Assembly: GCA_947034895.1 (NCBI GenBank)
Contig: OX344765.1
Span: forward strand, 50,349,001 to 50,413,000
Source: Rhytidiadelphus loreus
Taxonomy: Eukaryota; Streptophyta; Bryopsida; Hypnales; Hylocomiaceae
Direction of reading: 5' to 3'
Length of the DNA: 64,000 bases
A program made the translations under genes and the position numbers. Below, piece after piece: positions 1-12,530 of the stretch. Each line of letters begins with the position of its first letter. Within the stretch, counting starts at the first letter, position 1. The notes below the pieces were generated by a model. That model ran no database searches, was not told where the DNA came from, and was given only the letters and a program-made list of their open reading frames with translations.

Positions 1-556
1 GTGTATCAGGTGTGGGAGGAGTTGGTGGAGCGCTACTAGGGTTCGCTCCTTAAGCGAGTCAGATTTCAGCGCTCTGCCTTGAACTTTCGAGACGTAGCTA
101 AATTCAATTTTCTGTTCTAAGGCTCTGCTGGCATTGTTTGTTGTTCACAGTGAGCCGGAGCTGTTACCTAGCATAGCCTCATTTCGGTTCTGTGTGACTC
201 TATTCTTTTCAGTCTTGATAATAATGATATTTTTCGGCGGCAAGATCAATCGCGCGTTGCGGGGCTTAGTTTCCTCTTTAGATTGAAGATATTTCTCTTA
301 CGTTTGAAAGGGAGAGGTCAATTCGCGTGGTGGTTGGGTTAGCAGGTGCGACTTTGGCTATTAGGGTTTGGTGGACACAGAAGCATCTTTTTTGGAAATT
401 TTTGCTTAGTGGAAGAATTTCTGGAGCACTTTTCCGTGGGTTTGGTGTATTTTGGAGCGTGATTCGTCACCATCCAAGAATTAGGGTGTGGTATTGTTGT
501 GGGGTGTGACTTCCCTTGAATATAGCGTTATTTTCATTCATCTCTAGCTTTCAAAG
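1..556 (+). other. Upstream region / 5' leader of the ESS2-like gene
   Basis: No coding sequence is supported here. The small ORF at 327-509 has no recognisable features. The stretch directly precedes the ESS2 start at 557 and probably holds its promoter and 5' untranslated region. I see no clear TATA box, and the transcription start cannot be placed from sequence alone. Confidence 0.5.
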
Positions 557-2486
557 ATGTTGGCATCGCCAGGCCAATCTCCGCGCCATATTGTACCCCC
601 TTCACCTTCCCCAAGCGCAGGCAGCCGAGGCTATGGCGCTTTGGCGTCTGCCTCCGCTTCCACGTCTGATCGTGTATCAGGGCTGGCGTCCTTTCCGAGG
701 AAACGGAAGAATTCACAGGTTCCGCTGGACGAAGACACATATGTCGCAGCTATCGAGAAGATTATCGAGCGAGATTTTTTCCCCGACATTCCGAAGCTTC
801 GGAACCGATTAGAGTGGTTGGAGGCTGTTCGAAGCGGCGATCCGGTGATCATTCGTGATGCGCAAATGAATATCATTCGTAGGAGGCGGGAGAAGGCGAG
901 GGAGGATGGGGAAAGAGACGGCACCCCGACCACCAACATACCGGATACCCCAGCCTCGATGATTTCGGGCCTGGCGAGTCCCGCAGTTTCGCTACGGTCA
1001 GCAGCTTCACCCAGCGTGTCAGGCCTATTTCCGCTGACTACTGTCGCTGCTGCACGCGAAAATGAGATTGGACCTATCGTGGACACAAATTTGAAACTCG
1101 ACGACTTCTTGAGAAAATACACGAGCGAGGATAACGCTAGTTTTTCCAAGATTTTAGAGAAGGTGAACAAGCAGCGGAAGCAGAAATTTGAGTTTCTTAG
1201 CGAGAAAGGACTCGTGGATCCTAATTTACGAATTGAACATGCAAGTAAGTGCCTGTTTATCGATTCCCGCGCGTATGACGTGCACTTATGCCGTTGAATT
1301 TACTACTGTAGATGTCAATAATTAACATTGAATAATTGTTTTACAACTTGAAGGAATAGTTTGGCGTCTGCAAGGAACAGACTGGTCTAGTGTAGTCATT
1401 TGGGGTTGGATTCAGTAGGACTAAATGCACATAGGAATTTGCAAGGGTCATCGGGTCTTACTCTACTACCCTTGGGTATAGTGATGTCTTTCTTTATCCT
1501 AGAAACTGTTTTGGCTGCCAATCGAGTTTTGCTCGTCTATGTTTTGGCAGATTGTTACTTACTCTCGTGTTGGCGTCGTTTGTGCAGATGACCGTGTCAC
1601 TGATGGATTTGGGACTTCCAACCAGCCATTTGCGACTCTGGAAACCTGGAAGTACAGGGCAAAGAACCTCCTCATGTATGATTCTGCAGAAAGGGAAGAC
1701 GCTCCGTTGACGCAGGGAGAGAAGGAGGAGCTCATTGAAGGTCCCCCCAAGGCTATTGCAATGCGGAACACTCGTTTCCATGGCAAGATGTTTGACTCCA
1801 AAGTGAGAGAGGAAGACACGGTGGCAATTTTGTACACTCCAGTTGCAGGTGGAACCCCGCAGGCTTGGCCGTTCGCTCAACGAGATGCCGAAAGAGCACG
1901 CAAAAGGTACGACCTGGAAGATCTGAGGAGGACCCCACAAGCGCTGGACAGTCAGCAAGCGAAAGGTGTCGGACACCCCGGTGCCGGATACAGTTACGTG
2001 GCTACTCCGTCACCCGCTCCAGGAGTGGACGAATCGCCATTTATGACCTGGGGAGAGATCGAAGGAACGCCTTTGAGGTTAGAAACCGAAGATACTCCAG
2101 TTGGTATCGGTGGGAACGGAGAAGGACCTCATTTTAAGATTCCTGTTCCTCCTACTAGGGATGCGAGAGCCCATGAACTTTCTAGAGATGCTGCTCGGAG
2201 TTTAAGAGAGAAAGCTAAGTTCTATTCTCCCAGATTCTCTCCATCGCCTGCAAGGGGTGCCGGAGGGGTGAGCCCCATCCCCGGTTTGTCTGCTGCAGCT
2301 CAGAAGTTTGTAAACAAGGCTATGGCAAAGTCGTCATCCTCCGTGGACGCCAGGCTGAGGGCTAGCTATGGGGCTTCCCCAGGTACTCCCCGGCTGGCTC
2401 GGCATGCTTTACGCTCGAGAAGCGTCCTTGGTCGAGAGGACAGTCTTCCTTTGCGATCACCCTCGGTACAACCCTCCATGCCTTGA
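557..2486 (+). CDS. ESS2: ESS2/DGCR14-family nuclear protein (splicing-associated), two exons
   Basis: Exons are 557-1244 and 1588-2486, joined across a 343-bp intron with donor GTAAGT and acceptor TGTGCAG. The joint falls after base 1 of a codon and gives 528 residues, close to the usual 480-510. Family hallmarks are visible. The N-terminal block around residues 55-110 has DEDTYVAAIEKIIERDFFPD and then LRNRLEWLEA. A middle block reads LDDFLRKYTSEDNASF. After the intron come ETWKYRAKNLLMY, RNTRF and the signature TPSPAPGVDESPFMTWGEIE. The C-terminus is basic and Ser/Pro-rich, with an RASYGASPGTP motif. Family knowledge: the protein is nuclear, associates with late spliceosomes and promotes accurate splicing. 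The ATG at 557 is chosen because the conserved block follows at the expected distance. The stop is TGA at 2484. Its neighbour, the transporter gene, is convergent. Confidence 0.95.
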
Positions 2487-4777
2487 ACAATTTTGGATTG
2501 CTGTGAACTCCAAAGTTTTGAGTTCGAAGTGCTCATGGAATGGGGTGGAATCCGTTGTATCATATAGTATTGGTTTCAGTGTACTGTTAATACCCAGAGT
2601 GACCTTGGTGACTTGTGCCTTCTAGTGACTTGTGGTACAGTTCTGCTTGGTACTGTTTATCATCACCATGGCACTCTGTCCAAAGCAATCAGTCGAAAAT
2701 TGCAAGAACAAACCACTAAGTTTTACTCCATTAAGGAATTTTTAGGGTTTCCAATGTGGAGTGTATGTGCGCTCTCCTCAGGTAGCTTTTATATTCTTGC
2801 GAAGGCATACTCGTATTCTTGTCATTTGTAAGGTCTACCCTCTGTTTCTCTTGTGACACGGTCCATTTAATCCTAAAGGACGGAGCCTTGTATTCAAACT
2901 TGAAAGTCCCTCACTGATCCTCCATTTCTTCTCTATTTATGAGTGATTATTTGGTTTTATTTTTCAGAAATAAATCACATGTCTAATATTTGTCATGAAT
3001 TTTCCAATTTTTTGTGATTATTTGGTTTTATTTTTCAGAAATAAATCACATGTCTAATATTTGTCATGAATTTTCCAATTTTTTGTGAATTTAAAATTAC
3101 CATGAATTTTTGAAGAAAAATTTGAAGAAAAATTGTAGAAAATCCATATTAAACGCAATTATGCTCAAAAAATCGAAAATTTTCAGAATACAAGTACATT
3201 TCTCAATGTAGTGTAGAATGTATAAAGAAAAATTTAATGTCACTCTAGATCTAGAAATGCTGTTCACCTCAAACTTCACTAAAATGTTTATTTTATGGAA
3301 TTTTTCAAAATTTTCAAGTGCAGTATAAACTACACTTGAGAAGCTTCATTTTGTTAAATAAGGTAGGAGGCTGTAAAACAGTGCGGGTTTTAAGAATGGC
3401 TCCTATAAATGGCTGTGAAATGGTACATCTAAAGTTCTAGAATTGACCTGTACATTCATTGAATGAACTAAGGAAAAAAACATTATTAATTGCAAGAGCC
3501 AATCATTCTCTTTGTTTTCTCCATTTTTATTTAGAATTGCAAGTGAACCATTTATGAAAGATCTAGGGTCACAAATAGGGACCTACGACCCAACTCATTT
3601 GAAAATTCATAAGTAATTCAAAAATCTTTGGAAAAATATGAAATTACTTGGGTTAGATTCCTCATCAATTTCTCTTCAATTTCTTTGTCAATTTCTCTTT
3701 GTCTGAAAAATGAGCTAAAAATATTCCCGTCCAGAGAAATACATGAAAAAGGCAGACCAGCCCTTAGATGCACCATTTCTGAGCCTTCTACCTTATGCTC
3801 AAGCAAAAGAAATTGTTATGAATGTCAAAAGCAAGATTTTTAAAATAAACTACCCCATATAATATTAAAAAACAACTAACTCAATGATGTGGATATAGCA
3901 TCAATAAAGTTACACACAACATTAGACAAATAAATCATTCATTTTCCAATATACACAAAACAAACATCAGACAAATAAATCATCCATTTTCCAGTATGCA
4001 CTTCTGAAAGCACGGTTGACCAATCCAGAGGACACAAAACATCCACAGCATCCTTCCAGGGTTAGTGTTTCTCATTTTCTTTGGATGAAATGCATGATAT
4101 TTTAGCACATTGTGAAGCCCCATGCATGGACACAAATCAAATTTAGAAGCAGTAACACCAGAATTGATGACTTCTAAAGTGTAGCTACAACATTTCAGCA
4201 TGTTTTTTGGTTTGTTACAGTGCACATGAGCATGAGAATCACTATTTGAGAGTTTCATGCAAGACATAAGAAATCTACATTTGTAAGAACCCATTCTAGC
4301 ATTATTGACATGACAAATACAATCATATATACTGAAATACAAAGTTCACCAGGCATAAAATTATCATATGGAACACTCCAGATACCAGAGAGTCTCCATC
4401 TTTTATTCCTCAAAGTAAGATTATGCTGATGAAATCAGTAAGTCCAATCACTGAATGTTTGTGGTTGAGTGCACCCATAGGTGCAAAGTACGTTACTACT
4501 GGTTCAACTGACCAATCTTACTGGAAAGAATGGGAATATTTTGAGAATACTTGAGCCTACAAGGGCACATGACAGTAGGTAGGGTGCAGAAAATAACGCC
4601 ACCGCCGGCGTGTAAAATCCGCCGCATTCTCCATTTGAACAAGCTAATTTAGGTGCAAGACTGGAGTAGATTATCGAGTGATTCTACCTCTTTCTCATAT
4701 GACATGTACTATCGATGCCTAGAAGAGGAACAAAATTTCAAGCCCGCAACAGGTGATGGGACCTATCTATATACAAG
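2487..4777. other. Convergent intergenic region between the ESS2 and SGB1 genes
   Basis: This AT-rich stretch holds the 3' ends of both genes. No ORF in it has recognisable features. It contains a tandem duplication (2943-3088) and two fragments of the MITE end seen at 20.9 kb. One is near 3353-3374, with the motif AAGGTAGGAGGCT. The other is near 3764-3797, with CTGAGCCTTCTACC. The two fragments point outward from each other, so they are probably remnants of two separate insertions. Confidence 0.5.
2943..3088. repeat. Two-copy tandem duplication, 71-bp unit
   Basis: A block starting GTGATTATTTGGTTTTA at 2943 is repeated at 3014 with essentially no differences over 71 bp. The near-identity suggests a recent local duplication, in the probable 3' flank of the ESS2 gene. 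Confidence 0.9.
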
Positions 4778-7700
4778 CTACTCAATCTCATCTAATGTAG
4801 GAAGGAGCATACACTCGATCTCTTCCAACGTCCGCCCTTTGGTCTCAACGACATTCTGTTTCACGAATAGAGTAGCACTGAAGCACACCATTGTGAAGAT
4901 CAAATAGAGGATACTTGTACCAAGAGTTTTGAGCAGGTGTAAGAACGTCAAACCCACCAAGAAATTAGCAATCTGCACAAAGTAATAACATGCAGAACAC
5001 CACACAAATCAAAATCATGAAATGGGCACTAATTTTCCCCACGCTTTCGAGTCCAACAACTTAATAACCTGAGACGGTCCAGAAATAACTAATAAACCTC
5101 TCATAGAACTTGGTTATAGAACGGGTCACAGAACTCATTACTTACACCCAAACCAGTCTTATTATCATGACAGATCCCCGTAACTTCTATATAGATCAAA
5201 CCAACATTTCATTGAGGTATCATCGATTTTAATGGCAGAATACGTCTCGTACACCCAGAAGATTTTTAAAAATAACACTTACCCAATGAACACACATTGC
5301 AACAGCCATGCCCTTTGCACGAATCCGATCAGGAAAAATCTCTGGCAGTAGCAAGGCGGGCACAGGTCCTGCCCCTAGGGCAAACATAAAGACGTACCTG
5401 CGTCACATTAGAGAAAACAAATCTCAAAATCTCAAAAATGTTATAGCACAGTGCCTCCAACCAATATCAACAATTCCATTTCACTACACGCAGTAGTGTG
5501 ACGATTTAAGTTTAAGATAAGACTAAAGATAAGAAGTCTAAACTGATGCCTTTATTTAGTTCTCCCTGGGAACTTAAGACTGAGTGAAAAAATCTAAGAA
5601 AAGTATTCATCAAATCAAAACTGCCGGTTATTTGCAACAGGTTAACGACATTGGGGCGATGCAAAAGTACTTACAATAAGGTTCCAAGCAGGGCAACAGA
5701 TGCGTTAAGTGAAGCAAACATAGGTACCGCGGCCACAAGAGCTTGCAGTCCCATTGCCACACCCTGCATCCAAGAATAAGATCTGACTTAATAAACTCCA
5801 ACTTCAAAAATGAAATTTGAAAATTACCTGCAAACGTTACATATTTAAGCCCACTACATGGGGTCACAATGACAGAAACGTCCCGAAGTCTATCAAGATA
5901 GCGATCGGAACTGAAAGTTTCAGCAAAAAGAAATTAAGCAATACTCAGATAGATAAGAAACAAACGAAATCAACCAGGTAGAGGACTTCTTGGACATTTT
6001 AGAAACCGGCACCTAGCTATTACAAACAACTGTACATAAATTAAAGCTTTCACAATTCTCAGCATACTGAGAGCTTTGAACCTTACCATGCCTGAGAAGC
6101 TCATAATCAGAAGACTCCGTCGACCAAGTGAATCCATAAGCGACGCAGCTACAAATGAAGCTGTCATATTGGATCACCAAATGTAAGTTATAGATATTAA
6201 TCATACATGAAACATCAAGTTCCATTTCCAATGTTATAACGCTCCATAACATGGAAATACAACTGGTTGGCAAACGTACCGAGCAGGTTAACAACTCCAA
6301 CCAGAACACTAGCAGCCACATCTGAAGTCATCCCTGCCTCTCGGAAGACCGTTGATGAAAAATAAAAGATCGCATTGATCCCTGCAAACTGTTGGAAAGC
6401 AAATAAAGCAGCACCAATTGTCACCACTGCCTCACAAATGCCACCCAGCCCATAGTAAGGATCAGAATTGTCACTAGAATATCCCACAATCATCACTTTC
6501 AGAAAGATTCTATAAAAAGACACCCGCTGATGCTGATGCTGTTGCATTAACAATCGATAAAAATGCGAAGCTAGTCAAAATCCAGTCGCTACTTTTCGGT
6601 GATTACCTCTAATGTATCTGGGATCAATTAAGGCACGCCATGATGTTGTGCCATGGTCCTGAGTTTGCTCATTTCGAACTAGGTCAGCCATAGCTTGTTT
6701 CACGTGTGAAGAACCCCAGAGTCTCCCTAACTCGACTTCTGCCTCAGCTGGTCTCCCTTGCTGCCAAAACCCAATAGCCCAATACCGTAGAAGTGAGGCT
6801 CTTCAGCACCTTAAAACGAGTTTCTTTTTCCAATGGATGAAAGTTTTCAGAAAGCTTATCTAATTCTCTTTAAAAAAATCATCACTAGTTCAAAGATGCA
6901 TTGTATATAAAAAACGGCAACGTAAAAGTACTGGAATTATTATGGCAATGCATTTCGTTTGGTCAATGTTTTGATTTTGCAAAAGGTCATCCTAAAGGCT
7001 GTGACATTTTCACATTTTCTATTCTATATTTAATTAATGACGAATAAGGATCACTGCTAATTAATTAAAACAATCCTACAGCAGCCAAACACAAGTGCAT
7101 CTTATATTCGACAATTCCGTAAAATTCTGTTCAAAAACGATACACAATCGCTACAAATCACTTCAGTAAAGGAGCCCTCCTGTGACAATCGGAATAGTCA
7201 GTCAGTCGCTGAACAGCATAAGTTTCGCACCTTAAAAAGCCAACGTGGACTTTCTGCGCACAGTTCCATTCCAAAGGCAAGCATTGCAGCAGGTATTACT
7301 GCAATCCAAAAACACGTCCTCCACCTGGATCGTATATACGGTCTCAGAAAAACCATTCGATACGCTAATCAAAAGAAATAGCTTAATTACTCTAACGAGA
7401 CTGGCTATAAACCCTGCACAAACCCAAAAGAGTAGACTCAACTGAAGCAAAATCAACAACATTTGTAGACAGTCACACGTCTCCACGTATAAGCACGAGC
7501 CGAAAAGTAGACCTGGAGCGGAGACTTACCACCCAAAAATCGATTGTGCAGGAAGACCAGCAACTAAAGATACGAGAATGCCAATACATGTGGCAATCTG
7601 AATAAAACTACCGTACGTGCCACGTACGGATGGAGGTGATATCTGCAACAGACAGACGCATTTCAGAATAAGCAGACATCAAGGCGGTTTGGTTATGTAC

Positions 7701-8928
7701 CAATGTCAAATAGATAAAGAACGGGCTTTACCTCTGACACATACATTGCAGTTACTGGGCCAGACAACCCCAACCCCAACCCAACAATGAAGCGTCCCAA
7801 AATCATAGCTCCTACATGTGTGGCGATCGCGCTGCAAGAAAAATAAAACAAACAAGTTCAGTCATGCTCAGAAACACTGATTCCTCAGTTTCAGAGTATC
7901 AACAAAACATTTGGAAACAGATGCAAGAGGTCCCCAAATTTCAAGTCAAGCATGGTCACACCTGATTATGGCACCAAAAATCATGGGTATACAGCTGATC
8001 TGAAAGGCCCGCCGTCTCCCCACAACATCAGCAATTGAACCACTAACTGCACAGCCCAAAAATGCACTTGCCAAACTTACACTCACCACAAATCCTGCAA
8101 AAATCACAACCAAGACAAGCTAGTGAGAACAAGTACTTGAAAAAATCTTAAGTCATAACATCCATAGTAGGATACAGGCATAGCAAACGGCAGAATATAT
8201 CTCCTCAAAGCTGAAGAATGAGTCTTCTGCCATGCAGGCAACATGAACCAACGTCAGAGATAAACCTTCTAAGATTGTGTGCCCTGAAAATAGTAAGTCT
8301 TTTCCTATGTGCTGAAGAGGTACATTCACCACTCTGCACAAAATAAATGCAGCATTGTCATTCACTTCATCACTTCCAATAAGGTGTGATTGCAAATGAA
8401 AGAATGAGGGTAAATTCCCAAAATGCAACTGCAGACGCCACAATAGACCAACAGTTCAGTTAGTTGCTACCCCTTCCCTTTACTACGAAAAGAAAATGTT
8501 CTACAGGGGCCAAGTGAAAGGACACGCTTACCCCATGTGGTATCCAAATAGAACTGAAGCCAGAGTAGCAGTAACCACATGAGGGAAGGAGAGTCGCCAT
8601 CCTGGTTCAGCTGATCCAGGCAATAATGGCGTTTCCAAGTAAGCTGCTGCGTACAACGATGTGGTGGTCAGTCTTCCCAATAGTGGCTACCGTGGTGGTC
8701 TTGTGCAATCCAATCAAGCACCGACCTACATCAGGTGAACCCAATTTCCAAATAAGCGCACCAGCTGCAGAAAGACGGCGCACCTGTTCCTGAATCGCTA
8801 TTCATGCGTTCGACGAGAATATCAGTAAGCGCGCGATCACGCGAAGGCAGGCGTTTGTAGGCGTAAGCCGAGCCCACGTTCGTCGCTGTCGTCGAGCTGA
8901 CCGAATCACTCAACATCTTCCTCAACAT
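4778..8928 (-). CDS. SGB1: Plastidic-glucose-transporter/SGB1-type MFS sugar transporter, 13 exons
   Basis: All 13 exons on the complement strand were placed by GT-AG sites and codon phase: 8784-8928, 8532-8646, 8266-8333, 7962-8094, 7732-7831, 7530-7642, 7231-7324, 6607-6760, 6280-6426, 6087-6160, 5675-5763, 5283-5397 and 4778-4972. They total 1,542 nt, giving 513 residues and a TAG stop, as expected for the family. Sugar-porter motifs are clear: ADVVGRRRAF after helix 2, SPPSVRGTYGSF, ESPRWLFKQGR, FQQFAGINAIFYFSS, MDSLGRRSLL, GAGPVPALLLPEIFPDRIRA and VVETKGRTLEEIE. Twelve membrane helices are implied. From memory, the match is closest to the Arabidopsis At1g79820 (SGB1) branch of the pGlcT family, hexose/H+ symporter-like proteins of plastid or Golgi membranes. 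The substrate and membrane here are inferred. No exon is broken, so the gene looks functional. Confidence 0.95.
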
Positions 8929-10162
8929 GACCAGCCCCCGAACCCGCCGCCTCAGCGGCCCACACTACTAATTATTCTCTTCCCTCTTGCCAATTCTTTC
9001 CCTTGCTTCTCCTCAGCAGCAGCTCGAGATTGTGACGATTCGAAGCCAAACCCTCGTCCTGCGCAGGACGCCCCCTTGCAACTGTCCGTCCCTAGTCCAG
9101 CTCGATTCCCCCCCGCCCCTGTTCAATCGCAGGCCGTCCAACCAACAGAGCTCCAACCCCGATCTGCTCATTCCAAGGAAGCATAGAGAAGCCCAAGGTG
9201 CAATCAGTGCTCCAAGAAACGCCAACGAGACGGACGCCTTCTCTTCCCTCTCTCTCTCTCTCTGTTACATAAGCTTCCGTGGCTCCGCCCACTTCCCTCT
9301 CACCTCCCGTTTCTGCGAATCAAGAATATCAAACAAAAGGAAACTGAGTTGCTGTGACGTAGGACCCATCCAGCGAATCCTGTGTCCACACGCCCCAACA
9401 GGTCCGCCAGCACGCCCTCTGACCGAACCGACTCCCTCCCTCTCTCTCGGAAAATGGCCAGAAAGGGCACCTGCCTGTCCGTCCGGGTCACCGCATTAAG
9501 TTAGAATACTTCCCGTACCACCACCCAAACCAAATGACGACTCTAGTGCCTGCCTAGTGCCTGTTCTACCTACTGTAGTGTTCTGACTGAGTAGTTCTAG
9601 TAGTGTTCTGAAATGGACGGACCGACCCAACGAAATCCATACGCTAAAGGTATGTGCACACTTGGCCTTATGGTGGCGATGCTAAGGCATTAAATCACCT
9701 GTAAAACGTAGCGCGTTCAGACCTGAGAGCTTAAATATCAACCGAACCTACATGGCAGCCGAGGTGGCATGGACTTGACAGCGCTACTACACCATTAATC
9801 ACTTCTTTATTGTTGGCCCACCACTGCATAAGTATAGTCCGCAACAACAACTTGGTAATCTTCTAAAAATGAAGATTTCAGCAGTTGACGACCGCTGTTA
9901 CCAAATGGAGCTCTCGACCCCCCATTAACGTAAAAGCACTGGCTGCCCAAGGCAGAAATTAAAAAGAAACCACTTGGAAAAACAAAAAAAATTGCAATTT
10001 TCCAAGAATCCCCTCGCGCGTGTTTGGAATCCTCTACCAATGTGTGAATGCAAAGATGCATAGGCAATGTCTTTATACAAGTGGGGTGATGGGAGGTAAT
10101 ACAACCCATATGGGATATGAAAATTAGGATTAGTAGAAGTTCAATCACTCATACCTAGTTAA
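8929..10162. promoter_or_regulatory. Upstream region of the SGB1-like gene
   Basis: The segment 8929-9500 is GC-richer than its surroundings and has a CT-repeat tract near 9241-9262, as is common in plant 5' untranslated regions and core promoters (read on either strand). The 170-codon plus-strand ORF at 8987-9499 is low-complexity Pro/Ser-rich and unlike any family I know, so I treat it as chance. Nothing else stands out up to the MITE at 10163. Confidence 0.4.
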
Positions 10163-10550
10163 GTCAAAAGCAAGATTTGTGTTCAATGTAGAACTTCAGA
10201 CCTCATTTTGTCATAGTAGAGTAATTTTTTTTAAGACATTTTGGACTAAGAAAAGTTGTAAAACCAAGATAACTTTCATCAACAAAAATCCGTTAGAGAT
10301 TTAAAGCCTCCAATCAAAAGTTAGGGACAAAATTCAGAGAGGGGATCAAAGGGACATTTTTTTTGACATTTTCAAATATCTTCTTTGAATTTTGTCTGGA
10401 ACCTTTGATTGGAGGCTTTAAATCTCTAACGGATTTTTGGAGATGAAAGTTAGCTTGATTTACCAACTTTTCTTAGTTTAAAATTTCTTAAAAAAAATTA
10501 CTCTACTATGATCTAAAGTTCTACATTGAACATAATTCTTGCGTTTTGAC
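10163..10550. mobile_element. Hairpin (foldback) MITE, 388 bp
   Basis: The two halves are long inverted repeats. The left arm runs from GTCAAAAGCAAG inward past TAGAGATTTAAAGCC. The right arm is its imperfect reverse complement, ending in GCGTTTTGAC. The arms diverge by scattered substitutions, so this copy is old. The same core, built around AAATCCGTTWGAGATTT, recurs at 62629-62979 and at the right window edge. No transposase or clear target duplication was seen, so the superfamily is open. Confidence 0.8.
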
Positions 10551-10931
10551 AATGAGTGGTCAAGCTCTCATCTTCAAATTGTCCCATATCCTTTGAGGAT
10601 TCATGATGAAAAATGGATACTATTATAAAAACAATCTCTCCACTCAATATTTAGTGAAGGCAACAAATTGAGTTGACATTATTTCCAGGATTTAGAATTT
10701 CCTTACGATTAATCTTCCTTGAATTTAGCAAGATGATTTGTTAATTTTCAAAATCATTCAGATTTTGAAATTTTAATAATTTTTTGCAGAGGGTGACCTC
10801 TGGCTGTAGTGTGCGGTTGAAGAAGTATGAGTCATGTGTGAACTGCAGCTAGTTAAAAAACTCTGACAGCAGTTCCGAACCTGACCTCCATAAAAAAATA
10901 TTATTTCCTTCTTTTGCGGAAGTTTTATCTT
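10551..10931. other. AT-rich spacer, nothing recognised
   Basis: No ORF, repeat boundary or RNA-like feature could be supported between the two MITEs. Confidence 0.5.
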
Positions 10932-11875
10932 TTAACCCCTAAAGGACCAAGGCCTTCTTTCTGCCAGAAAACACTCAAAACTGCCATACCTATAGCAAGG
11001 AGTAAAAAAAATTAAAAATTGTTTTTTTTCCATGTCTAGCCGTAGGATCTTACACCTAACTAGTATGAGAGTGTGTGGAAAAAATTTCAAAATTTTTGAC
11101 CGCTCAGATTGCAAGATATCTGCGTTTAAAGTGGAAAAAACAAGTTTTTCAGCACATTGCGGGACTAGATTTTTTGGCTTTGAACATTTTTAACTTCAAA
11201 TTTTTGCACTACAGAGTTTTGAGCTTTAAATCTTTATAGTGGATAATTGAGTTGAGAGTCTAGGTAAAAAAAAAATTATAAAAAAAAATCAAATTATCAT
11301 TCTTAAAAAAATTGTTAAGTAGAAGTAGGTATGAGATAGAAGGAAAATCTAAAATATTCATATATTTTAGATGGAATTAAAATGCACTAATCCCAATGGT
11401 GAGATTGTTCTAGCAAGTAAATCAGACCATGGAAAAAAATAAAAATTGAAAAATTTGAAAAATTGCATTCAGAAATGAATCCTACAAGTTATTTTTTTCA
11501 AGAAGATGCTCTAACTGCCCGAAAAACAAGAATGTCCATAACTTTCTCATAACATATCCAAATGAAATGAATAAAAGCTTTCCGGATAGAAAAAAATATA
11601 ATCTATGAGTAAAAATAATATTAAAAATAAAATTCAAATTTTTGTCCATTTTTTTCTGGCTGCCCGAGCTGCCCGCCGTCCCCTCGTTTGGGCTTATTTG
11701 GTCATAACTATTGTTCCCGGGCACCGATTTTGAAAAAAATTATATTCTTACGAAGCTCATCAACTTTTCTACCTCCAAAAAAAATTTCAAAAATTCAGGA
11801 GAAAATTTCAGCCCATAGGTACCTGCCCGAAAACGCATTTGTCCCCCGAAGGGACAATGGTCCTTTAGGGGTTAA
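10932..11875. mobile_element. piggyBac-like MITE, copy 1 (TTAA-flanked)
   Basis: The element is bounded on both sides by TTAA (10932-10935 and 11872-11875). Its terminal inverted repeats start CCCCTAAAGGACCA on the left; the right end reads TGGTCCTTTAGGGG. A TTAA target duplication and CCC-type termini are the hallmark of piggyBac elements. The 940-bp interior is AT-rich and non-coding, so the copy is non-autonomous. It is the uninterrupted counterpart of the copy at 23777-31496, and comparing the two defines the nested insertions there. Confidence 0.8.
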
Positions 11876-12530
11876 CGCATGGTGTTTGCAAACGCCAAGT
11901 GTGTACATATAGGAGGGGGCTTGAAAACCGACCAGGCAATAAGAAGCGTCCCTACAAAGGGCCCTAAAACAGTGTGGAAGGATCTTGAAATGAAATACAG
12001 TCGCAGTAGTGAGAAATTGCAGATGCGTGTGTGCGGTTTTACATATCTCACCACAGGAATGGGCTGACATGAATGTCTGATATTAGCATGTACAAGAGTT
12101 TTTCATAACCACAAGGTAAAAGTAATGTGCAATTACTACAATGTAAGAAATTCGATTTTGCAGTGGGTAGTGAATTCAATGAGGTTGTGCTGTGCTTCAT
12201 AAATAGAGCGCCACAAAACAGAAAGAATGATTTTAAAATAATTCCAAATCATTGAAGAAATTGACAACTGCAGAGGATTTGAAAATGAACAGGGCGTGCA
12301 TTCACATGTTCCTGCCGTCACTTTAAGGATGTGTATTGCACAATTCCACTATAAAAAAGAACTATGAATAAATTAATGAGAGAAATTCTTCCCATGACAT
12401 AGCCGTTAGGCGGCATTCTTCACAAAACTTGCATGACAGGATTCACTCATTCTTCAGTCCGCTTGCCCAAGCAAATTGAAAGCAATTACTTCAAATTTAG
12501 TTCACCTATAGTGCTCACATTGCTTGCTCG
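11876..12530. other. Spacer before the acidic ORF
   Basis: No gene is supported. Several short ORFs on both strands overlap one another and have no family features. The stretch could hold the promoter of the ORF at 12531. Confidence 0.4.

Noticed and set aside
8987..9499. 170-codon plus-strand ORF upstream of the SGB1-like gene
   Set aside because: It is Pro/Ser-rich low complexity in a CT-rich leader, with no family features and overlapping ORFs on the other strand.
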